From Clostridiales bacterium (GTDB lineage: Bacteria; Bacillota; Clostridia; Oscillospirales; Acutalibacteraceae), in NCBI GenBank assembly GCA_019417145.1, contig DXVY01000030.1, positions 1-8,098 of the forward strand: 8,098 nt of DNA, read 5' to 3'. The notes beneath the pieces were generated by a model, which saw nothing but the letters and a program-made list of their open reading frames with translations, was not told the DNA's origin and did no database searches. Below, piece after piece: positions 1 through 8,000 of the stretch. The position numbers were made by a program, and so were the translations under genes. The first letter of the stretch is position 1, and the number at the start of each line of letters is the position of its first letter.

Positions 1-41
1 CTATATATCCTCTACCTTTAATTCCATATCCTATTTCCTAC

Positions 42-70
42 TTGCAAATGGTCGGATGAATTTATATAAT
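42..70 (+). promoter_or_regulatory. sigma-A-type promoter of the regulator gene
   Basis: A perfect -10 hexamer TATAAT lies at 65-70. It is preceded, at the ideal 17-base spacing, by TTGCAA at 42-47, which matches four of six bases of the -35 consensus TTGACA. The predicted start of transcription is near position 77, giving a leader of about 185 bases before the regulator's ATG at 261. The promoter sits immediately upstream of the first of four dyad motifs, so a protein bound there would be placed to block initiation or early elongation. The hexamers and spacing are read directly; use as a promoter is inferred. Confidence 0.72.
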
Positions 71-77
71 AAAACTA

Positions 78-225
78 TACGGGATTGCGAACAGAAAAAT
101 CAGGGAAAACACTGCAAGAAGTATTCGCACATTCGAACAGAAAAGCCGTTCGCATATACGAATAGAAAATAGGGGGAAGTGTTTCCAAAAACGATTGGAA
201 GGTATGCGGCGATGCGAACAGTTTT
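78..225 (+). promoter_or_regulatory. array of four dyad motifs in the regulator leader (candidate operator)
   Basis: Four copies of T-N-CG-N6-CGAA-Y-AG occur at 78-94, 124-140, 149-165 and 205-221. Two copies (124 and 149) have perfect TTCG...CGAA half-sites around a six-base spacer; the others have TACG and TGCG as left half. The first three continue with AAAA and the fourth with TTTT. Start-to-start distances are 46, 25 and 56 bases, each about 4 bases more than a whole number of helical turns. The first copy overlaps the predicted transcription start. The dyad suggests binding of a dimeric regulator, most simply the protein encoded at 261-1460 acting on its own gene. The repeats are seen directly; the operator role is inferred. 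Confidence 0.55.
182..201 (+). repeat. small inverted repeat in the regulator leader
   Basis: TTCCAA at 183-188 pairs with TTGGAA at 195-200 around a six-base spacer, extended by a possible U-G pair at 182/201. It lies between the third and fourth dyad motifs. In the transcript it could form a short hairpin, and in DNA it could be a separate binding site. It has no U-tract, so it is not a terminator. Confidence 0.3.
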
Positions 226-249
226 GCCGCGCGCCCAAAGAGGGCACAT

Positions 250-254
250 GGAGG
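250..254 (+). promoter_or_regulatory. ribosome binding site fixing the regulator start
   Basis: GGAGG at 250-254 is followed by a six-base spacer and ATG at 261. Earlier in-frame starts, TTG at 195 and ATG at 204, lack a well-spaced Shine-Dalgarno sequence and would begin inside the leader motif region. The start at 261 also begins exactly at the conserved N-terminal helix-turn-helix. Confidence 0.85.
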
Positions 255-260
255 TTCCAC

Positions 261-1460
261 ATGGAATACATCACCGTACAGGAAGCTGCAAAAAAATGGA
301 AGATTTCAGACCGACTTGTGCAGAAATATTGCGCGGAAGGCCGGATCGATGGGATCCGCAAATTCGGGAAATCCTGGGGGATTCCGTCCAGCGCCGTGAA
401 ACCCCAGGACCCGCGAAAAGAAAAGGGGCGCCTGGTTTCCCAGCATTCCCAGCAACAACCGGAAGTCTTTATGGGATTCATGCCGTTGATGGACACGCCT
501 TTTGAGCCTGGGCGTTGTCTGGACTACATCAATGAGATGGAGGACGGCCCCAGAAAAGAGATTGCCCTTGCAGAATATCATTATTTCAGCGGCCGGCCTG
601 AAAAGGCCATACAGGAAGCGGAGCTGTACCTGACCTGTCCCGACGCGGCATACCGCTTTTCTGCATGCCTTATCTATGCCTATGCGAGTTTATCCGGCGG
701 TCAGATCCAGCACGCCCGATATGCGCTGACAGAGATCAAGAACACCTTAGCTGCCAACGCGGGAAAAGCGCCGTATATTCGTGCAATCGAATCCTTTGTT
801 GTGTTTGCGGCCTCTGTGCTTCTGCACCTTCCGCTGCCGGAAAAAATGCCTCCGACGCAGGCATTCCTGCCGCTATTGCCATCCGGCCTGCGGGCGTTTG
901 CCCTGTATGTCCAGGCCCATTATCTCTATCTGAAAGAGGACTACCAAAAGAGCGTGGGTATGGTGGAGGCTACCCTGGGTATGGGGGCGGATCGGTACCC
1001 CGTACCCGCCATTTACCTGCATTTGGTTGCGGTGATGGACTATATGAGCTTAAAACAGACCGAGCAGGCGCAAAAACATCTGCTGGCCGCATGGGAAATC
1101 GCCCGCCCCGACGATCTGATTGAGGGCTTTGGAGAACATCACGGGCTTCTTGGCGGAATGCTGGAGGCGGTCATCAAGCCGGGCTGGCCGGAGGATTTCA
1201 AGCGAATTATCGCCATTACCTACCGGTTTTCCGCCGGATGGCGGAAAATACATAACCCGGCGACCGGACACGAGGTCGCAGACGACCTGACGACCACCGA
1301 GTTTGCGGCCGCTATGCTGGCAGTGCGGGGATGGACAAATCAGGAAATCGCGCAGCACATGAACATATCCGCTCATACCGTGAAACGGTATATCTCCACC
1401 GTCCTGCAAAAGCTGGGCATCCGCCAGCGGCAGGAACTGAAAAAGTATATGCTGAAATAG
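261..1460 (+). CDS. transcriptional regulator with N-terminal excisionase/MerR-like HTH and C-terminal LuxR-type HTH
   Basis: This is a cytoplasmic DNA-binding protein of 399 residues. Residues 1-45 resemble the excisionase/MerR-like winged HTH, with the pattern TVQEAAKKWKIS, then VQKYCAEGRI, then a basic GKSWGIP wing. Residues about 55-75 are a polar linker rich in Q and S. Residues about 85-310 are helical and TPR-like, with A/L/Y-rich helix pairs near 100-125, 210-240 and 250-282. Residues 343-395 form a LuxR/GerE HTH: LTTTEF, then GWTNQEIAQHMNIS, then recognition helix SAHTVKRYISTVLQKLG (370-386). No receiver domain or Walker A ATPase motif is visible, so it is neither a standard response regulator nor a MalT-type LuxR protein; the middle may sense a ligand or partner. 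It has its own promoter and terminator, and the leader motif array suggests autoregulation. The exported-protein operon downstream is a plausible target (inference). Confidence 0.88.
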   Translation: MEYITVQEAAKKWKISDRLVQKYCAEGRIDGIRKFGKSWGIPSSAVKPQDPRKEKGRLVSQHSQQQPEVFMGFMPLMDTPFEPGRCLDYINEMEDGPRKEIALAEYHYFSGRPEKAIQEAELYLTCPDAAYRFSACLIYAYASLSGGQIQHARYALTEIKNTLAANAGKAPYIRAIESFVVFAASVLLHLPLPEKMPPTQAFLPLLPSGLRAFALYVQAHYLYLKEDYQKSVGMVEATLGMGADRYPVPAIYLHLVAVMDYMSLKQTEQAQKHLLAAWEIARPDDLIEGFGEHHGLLGGMLEAVIKPGWPEDFKRIIAITYRFSAGWRKIHNPATGHEVADDLTTTEFAAAMLAVRGWTNQEIAQHMNISAHTVKRYISTVLQKLGIRQRQELKKYMLK

Positions 1461-1473
1461 GCAAATCCACCGG

Positions 1474-1536
1474 AAAACCGGCTTTGACCCTACCCGTTTT
1501 ACCCTCTGAAACGGGCGATGTCAAAGCCGGTTTTTT
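1474..1536 (+). terminator. strong intrinsic terminator after the regulator gene
   Basis: The arm at 1474-1488 (AAAACCGGCTTTGAC) is the exact reverse complement of 1520-1534, giving a 15-base-pair outer stem that ends in a run of six T (1531-1536). Inside it a second stem, CCCGTTT (1493-1499) with AAACGGG (1509-1515), closes a nine-base loop. It begins 13 bases after the regulator stop codon and should separate the regulator transcript from the downstream pair of genes. The A-run on the left arm would give only a short U-tail on the other strand. Confidence 0.92.
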
Positions 1537-1543
1537 CTGTTAT

Positions 1544-1572
1544 CCTATAGACGAATAGGGGGCTCGTCAGCC
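1544..1572 (+). promoter_or_regulatory. overlapping inverted repeats upstream of the small-protein gene (candidate control site)
   Basis: Between the terminator and the next ribosome site lie CCTAT-N6-ATAGG (1544-1559), GACGA-N9-TCGTC (1550-1568) and GGCT-N4-AGCC (1561-1572). ACGAATAG at 1551-1558 repeats exactly the right half of the third leader motif (158-165). I found no paired -35/-10 of good quality in 1537-1585: TATAGA at 1546-1551 has no -35 partner at 17 bases. The pair of genes downstream may therefore use an activator-dependent promoter or rely on read-through (inference). Confidence 0.35.
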
Positions 1573-1599
1573 GAAGACCACAGAGAAAGGAGGCCGCAA

Positions 1600-1947
1600 A
1601 TGGGGAAGACACGGCAGTATAACATTGAAGGGGTGCTGTTGGAGATCCCCTTATGTTATGACCAACTTACAGGAAGAGAGATTGAAATTTTCCCGGACTT
1701 TATTGAAAACCCGGTCTACACGCCGGAGGGATGCCCGGTCCTGTTTACCGGGGAGGACGCCTGTACATATGGCGAATCACCGGATGGCGCGCCGTGCATT
1801 GACTGCGGCTCCTGCCGCTTCTACCGGCAGACGCCGGGCACGCTGATCGGCGTCTGCGGACATGAGCAAAAGCGGCACATGCCGTCGGAGCGCCGCAATC
1901 TTGCTACGGATGAAAAGAAACCATATAAAGGGGGCATACGAGAATGA
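1600..1947 (+). CDS. small cysteine-rich protein of unknown function
   Basis: The product is 115 residues and I do not recognise its family with confidence. The start is set by a strong AAAGGAGG at 1586-1593, six bases before ATG. The N-terminal half is an acidic, probably folded segment with GVLLEIPLCYDQLTGREIEI near residues 11-30 and PDFIENPVYTPEGCPVLFT near 32-50. Seven cysteines follow the pattern C19, C45, C55, C66-X2-C69-X2-C72 and C86-X-H88, then a basic, polar tail. The C66/C69/C72/C86 (H88) cluster could bind zinc or another metal. There is no signal peptide or membrane helix, so it is predicted to be cytoplasmic. Its stop overlaps the ATG of the giant exported protein (ATGA at 1944-1947), implying translational coupling. 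A role as an accessory to that protein is only a guess. Confidence 0.8.
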   Translation: MGKTRQYNIEGVLLEIPLCYDQLTGREIEIFPDFIENPVYTPEGCPVLFTGEDACTYGESPDGAPCIDCGSCRFYRQTPGTLIGVCGHEQKRHMPSERRNLATDEKKPYKGGIRE

Positions 1948-2027
1948 AGAAACGGATTGTAAGCTTGATACTGACCTTCAGTATCCTGCTTTCCATCATT
2001 CCGCTGAACGCCTTGACGGCATTTGCC
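1944..2027 (+). other. signal peptide of the giant protein
   Basis: Residues 1-28 show a basic start (MKKR), a hydrophobic core rich in I, L, S and F (residues 5-21), and a small-residue end with AFA before Q29. This fits Sec export with signal peptidase I cleavage after A28. No lipobox cysteine is present, so the protein is not a lipoprotein. Confidence 0.92.
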
Positions 2028-5000
2028 CAGGATACTATCCTGTACGGTGACGCCGATGGGAACGGCAAGGTGGAGCTGCTGGACGTCAACCTGATGGAAC
2101 GGTACATCGAAGAGAAGGAAAAAACCAGTATTCACTTCACCGAAGCCGACGTCAACGCGGATGGCGCCGTGGACGATATTGATGTGCAGATGGTGAAGGA
2201 TTATTTGGTGGGAAACCTCGACAGCCTGACGCCGGTGTTGTGCACACTTACCTTTGAGACCAACGGCGGCGGAGAAATCGCTCCGATCACCGTCGGCCAG
2301 GGATATGGCACCCACAAAGAGATCCCTTCTCCGGCAAAGGAAGGCTGGATTTTCACCGGCTGGGTGGATGAGGACGGCAACGATTTCTATCCGCTTGCCC
2401 CAGTGATGGCAGACATGACTCTGACCGCCGTCTATGAACCCATCGAGTCTACCGAACAGGTGCATATTGACTCCTTTGCCCTAACCGACCAGTCTCCGGA
2501 TTTAAGCTTTTCGCTTGACGGAGATTTTGCCTCGGCGGACGCGGTGAAAGCAAATCTTACGCTGATGGCTAAGGACGGCTGGGAATCGGTGGAGCTTGCG
2601 GTCACCGGCAGCGGTGGAAAATGGACGGTAAAAGCAAAAAACGGGTTTCGACCCGGAGGCTCCTATGAACTGACGCTGGGAGAAGGGTTGACCTTTACAG
2701 ATAAGGACGCCCGCTTTCGCACGGTCGCATTTACCATTTACCGTGAAGAAGAGGATACCCTAAATTTTAACCCAGATGTGCAGTTCCTTGAAGACAATAG
2801 CAGTATTGATTACACAATGTCGGACGGGACAACGGTGGATGTGCTGGAGGCGTCCGTTTTAAGCAACGACGAAAACACCGAGCCGATTACCGGGTTCTTT
2901 GAATGGTATAATATAACGGGTTTTACCCCGCAAGTCGGCAGCATTATCTGTATCTATACAGGTACCGATCCGCGGGAACGGGATTATACCACGAGCAACT
3001 ATTCCGACGATAATGCGGCCTATGTCCGTATCACGGATATTGCAGCTGCGCAAAACCCATACTCCCGGTACTCTTTTGAAAGTCTCGGGGACGATGATCT
3101 GGACGAGGTCCTGCTGATCCCCGACACGATCCCGTATCAGGTGCCCTCGCTGCCCCAGGTGGGCGAGGAAGGCAAAACGCTGAATCCCAATGCATATGAC
3201 CATGTGGCTTATGCGGCGCTGGGCAATACCGAGGGACCGGAATTCAATAGCGGCGACCTGCTGATCTTCTATACCGACAGTTTTGAGAATCAGACCGAGG
3301 ACAGCGAGGTGGCCTACGGTATTATCACCGATATCAGTTATAACGAATCCTTAATATACAGGGTGATCTCCGCCGAGGAAAAGGAAAACCTGGTAGGCGG
3401 GCTGTTTGTCAAGACGCCGGTAACGGTGACCGAGGAGGATCTTAACATCCCGGCGATGGAAGCGGAGCTTATGGCGCAGGTCGAGCAAAGCGGATTTGTG
3501 GATGACGCTGCCGCTCTGCTTGCTACCAATGCCATGGGCATGGAAAGCGTGCAGGCGCAGATGCAGACACTGGGCTTTACTGCGGAGGAAATCAGCACAT
3601 TGGCCGCAGCGCCTCTTGCTGCAACCGGGAGTAGCAGCCGCGTGGTTTTTAAGATGGAAGACCTGAGCGTTAAACCGTCCGTTTTGGTGGACGAACGCTA
3701 CGACGGCGGCTTTGGGATCCGGGTAGAGGTCAGCGCCGTTTTTTCTGTGTCCAAGACATCCGGAACGACAACCAATGCCCTGAAGATCGAGGTCAGCGCT
3801 GCTTTTGAAGAGCAGGTGGCCGTCGACCTGAGCGTCAGCATTGAAGACCAGTGGAGAGGTATCAAGCTGTTGTCTAAGCTGGAAAAGCTGTGCTGCAATT
3901 TAGGGGTGGATGTAAAGAGCTATTCCAACGTTTCCGTGGGAGCAAAGTTTTACACCGTCAAGGACTCTGAGAACGATATCTGGACGGCTTTGCAGGAAGC
4001 TGTTTCGGAAGGAGATACCCGGGGGCTGCTTCGAGAGCTCAATGGACTGCGGGCACAAAGGGCCATGGCAGGAGATGCTGATGGAAGCATTTCCTCCCGT
4101 ATTGAGGAGATTCTCGGACAGCTTCCCAGCGTCAACGTAAACGGCCAGGAGTACTCCATCGATGAGGCGGAGGAACGCCTGGGGCTGGCCGATGTCAGCG
4201 GCGAGTTTGAAGAGATCCTCACCGCAGAGGATGAAACCGGGAAAAAGACCGGCCTGGAACAGTTGATGGACAAATATTCCGAAATGGTCAATACCGAGAC
4301 CGACTGGGTCACGCTGGTGAATCAGAACATGTTCAGTCAGGAATTTTATATCAGCGTCGTGGCGGTAAAACTCAGCGCCGACCTGCTGGTACACACCAAC
4401 CTGAATCTGGCCATCGGCGCCGATCTGGAATATGAAGTGGGCAAACGGTATAATTTCTGGATTGATGTTGTTTCCAAAAACTCAGGCAGCAGCGAGATGG
4501 ATTTGCTGGATGAGCGTTTTGGCTTCCAGTTTTATATGATGGGCGTTATGGGCGTGCGTATCGGCATCAAGCTGGATGTGGCCATGGGATTTCTGACCAC
4601 CAGTATCGGCAGCATTGGTGCCAATGTAGAGTTCGGTCCCTACATAAAGCTCCACGGTTATTTCCTGTATGTGTTCACCAAGGAACGGCCGCAGAACAGT
4701 GCGCAGTGGATTGCGGAGGAAAAAACCATGGGCGCGCTGCATATGGAATTTGGCTTGTACCTCATCGTGAAATTCAAAGCGCAGATTCTGTTCGGCGCCT
4801 TTAAGTATGAGCCTACGTTGTACGACAAGGAATTCCCTCTGTTGACGGCTGGCGTGCAGAACCATGTTTATGACTTTGCCTTGGACCCGGGCGAAGATGA
4901 TCTGCTGTATGTTTTAGATGAAGACGGTGACTCCCGCAACGGGGTGACGATGGGGCTGCCGGAAGCCTATCGCCGTATGAAAACAATGAATGTTACAGAA

Positions 5001-8000
5001 GGCCAAAAGGAGCAGGTTGTATACGAGAATGAAGATTTTTATCTGCGGTTTACGAACCCTTGCTTCTCTATGACCGATGACAGCAAGATATTTGTAGTCC
5101 CGCCCGAGGGAAGCCGCCGTGAGGTCAGCGACATGATCGTCACCTGGAAAAACGATAAACTGGCGTTCAGCGCATACGATATCACCATCACCGTTCCGGT
5201 AGTCTGGACCAACTTCAGCGAAGGGGAAATGAACAAAGTATCTACCGCTACCGTCATGGTGGGCAACGAGCGGGAGGGCTTTCAAACGGTTTGGAGTGAA
5301 CAGTACACCCGCCTGCAGACCTTTGACCTGCCCTCTAAAGAGGAAGTGTTGGAGCTTATCGGTTATAACGACTATCTTTCTGAAGACGGCACCAACCTGA
5401 AATATGAGGGCGAAGGCGGATACCGCGACGCAAAGACGACCGGCCTGACCATCATCGGAGATACCAACTATATTTATGATATTGAGCTGAAAGACTACAA
5501 CCTGACGGTGGAAAACATACAGAATGCTGACGGTTCGGAAACCTCCCGTACCTACACCACCGTATACGGCAAGCCGTTTTTGGAGCTGAGCTCCCTTTCC
5601 AATACGGGCGCGGACAATGCTACAGAGGGAAAATATTCCACCTTCCGGAAGCTGACTTATACCGACGACAGCGGCGAAGAAGAGATGTTTGCGCTGGATA
5701 CCCCGGTGAATTTAAGCTATATCGACCGGTTTGGCAGCAACGGTAGGGTAAATGCAAACTACAGTGACGACGCCCGTACCGCAACCTTTACTTTCCGTGG
5801 TGTGAATGTTCCGGATAGGACGGTAACTTTCCGTTCCGGTGAAACGCCAGCTCCCGGCGATCTGCAAGCTTATGTACAGGAGGTCTGCGGAGAAGAGGTA
5901 GCCGTGGAAAGTGTAATGCCGGTGATTACCCCGTCGGAAAGCTCGATGCAGTATGTCGTTTCATGCGTGATAGGCCCGGATTATCCTATCTATCAGTTAA
6001 ACTATAGCGTTTCCGTACCGGACGGGTATCCGGGAGGACAGATTACGATGGCCCCTTCCCGCTATTTCGCAAATTCCGTGATCTTTGAGCCCAATCTGTA
6101 TTTGGTATTTTGGGGCGGGATGACCGAGCGCCCACAGTTGAGCCCATGGTATTACGATGAGGCGCTGACGCAGCCGGTGGATTTTTCCACTGCGCGGATG
6201 CCCGAAAAGGATATCACTATTTACGCCAAAGTCCTGACGCGGTCGATCACGGTGCACTTTATTGTGCAGGGGGAGGAAATATCCGCTAAAGAGGTTCCGG
6301 ACGGCGGAAGATTGCAGGATTTGCCGGAGGTTACCCTTTCCGGCGACCAGAATTTCCTCGGCTGGTTTGCAAACCCGGAGGGCACAGGCGAGCAATATAC
6401 CTATTACTCCACTATCACTACGAGCGAGAACGATTTTTACCTTTACGCCAAGGTTGGCCAGAAGGAAGAGGTCAGCGGTTTGAACCCCGCGTATTTTGAA
6501 CAATACAAGATCAACGAAGACTATAACCGCAACTGGCACTACTTTTCTTTTGAGCTGGGACAGGAATATCTTGACAAAGGAATTCGCCCGGAAGATTTTA
6601 CCATTCAATGGCGCCCGAACGGGGCTGCTACAACGGTGGAATGGCAGGATCAGTATTTGGGCAACGCCCCGCTTAATGCCGGCGTTTACGACATCAAGCT
6701 CAGCTGGCCGGGCAATGAAAATTATCTGGCTATTGATGAGATCCTCCTGACCGAGGTTGTCGTGATCAACAAAATTCCATTCCCGACAACCGACGGGAAT
6801 CCTCTCGGCGCGCCGCGGGTGGAAAAGGTCCCCGGAGGATTCGGGATTTGGACGCCCAATAACTTTAAGCGTTCCGATTATAACGGCGACAACGTGGTGA
6901 CCTATGTTCTGGACTATATAACACCCGACCGTACGTTCATCAACTGCGGCAGAGCTTCGGAACCGATAACCGGATATACAACGGATTTTAGCCTGTACAC
7001 CTTTGAGATAGCAGATCCGGCAAGCCTGGAGAATATATGGATAGACCACTTGGGCTTTGCATATTTCCGGGCGAGGATGGAGGTGGCGGAGGGAACAAAC
7101 TATCTAGGCGTGACCACCTCATATGGAACTGGAAGCCTTTACGTGTTACCGGCAAGTACATTCCGCGCGGCGCCCGCCTTGGCCTCTGTCGCTTCGCTGC
7201 AAGCGCCGGCGGACACGGGGCTTTCCCTCTCTGCGGCGGATATCGAGACCATGCGCGGGCAGGAATTTGATTTGACATTAAACCTAGAAGAAAATCCCGG
7301 ACTCTGGGGCGTATGGTCACAGGTGTCTTTCGATAACAGCGCTTTTGAGCTGCTGGGATATACGGCGGGTGAGGTGTTCTCCGAAGAACAGTTTACAGCA
7401 CAGAAAGATTTGACAAAAGATTCCTTCCGCTTTTTAGCAACGAGTGATACGCTCAATGATACCACCGCCAACGGAAAATTGATCACGCTGCGGTTCAAGG
7501 TTAAGGACGACGCAGAAGAAAAGGCTTACACCATCCGAAGCGAGATGCTGCAGGCGGTCAATGCAGAAGGCGTTGTACAGTCCTGTGCAGGTGAAGAAAC
7601 CCTTGTGCTTGTCAATACGCACAACGGTATACAGGTAGCCGGCCAGACGCCAACTTGCTTGCAGGATGGCAAGAAGAGTTACTATATCTGCACCGTCTGT
7701 GCTAAAACTTTTGAGGACGAAGCGTGCACAAAAGAAATAACGGATCTTGATGAATGGATCGTTTTGCCGGCAACCGGCCACGCATACAAAGCCGTTTTCA
7801 ACTGGAGCGAGGACGGCAAGACCTGCACGGCGACCTTCACCTGCGAAAACGATCCGGCCCATACCGAGACCGAAGAGGCCGCTGTTCAGTCGGAGGTCAA
7901 GACCGACGCCACCTGCACCGAGATGGGCGTGACCCTCTACACGGCGACGGTGGAGTTTGAAGGGCAGAGCTATACCGATACCAGAGAGGTAACGGATATT

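Noticed and set aside
134..152. CGAAC...GTTCG resembling a Gram-positive LexA/SOS box
   Set aside because: The half-sites are nine bases apart, whereas the Bacillus-type SOS box has four. The pair is a by-product of two neighbouring copies of the dyad motif.
78..225. CRISPR array
   Set aside because: Repeat units are short, degenerate dyads at unequal distances of 46, 25 and 56 bases, with no constant repeat plus unique spacer structure.
195..260. Longer regulator start at TTG 195 or ATG 204
   Set aside because: There is no well-spaced ribosome site, the extension is not HTH-like, and it would overlap the fourth leader motif. ATG 261 has GGAGG at ideal spacing.
1484..1512. TTGACC at 1484-1489 as a -35 box for the small-protein gene
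   Set aside because: The bases 17 further on (TGAAAC) are not a -10 box, and the site lies inside the terminator stem.
1821..2465. 214-codon open frame on the minus strand
   Set aside because: It lies across the signal peptide, dockerin and first Flg_new repeat of the + strand gene, which are unmistakable, and its translation is H/Q-rich without domain features.
4497..4680. Possible transmembrane segments in the hydrophobic part of the giant protein
   Set aside because: Hydrophobic residues alternate with charged or polar ones, with no uninterrupted 18-20 residue hydrophobic run, so beta strands are more likely than membrane helices.
5997..7049. 350-codon open frame on the minus strand
   Set aside because: It is antisense to the giant protein gene, its translation shows no recognisable domain, and the + strand frame over the same bases encodes clear Flg_new repeats.
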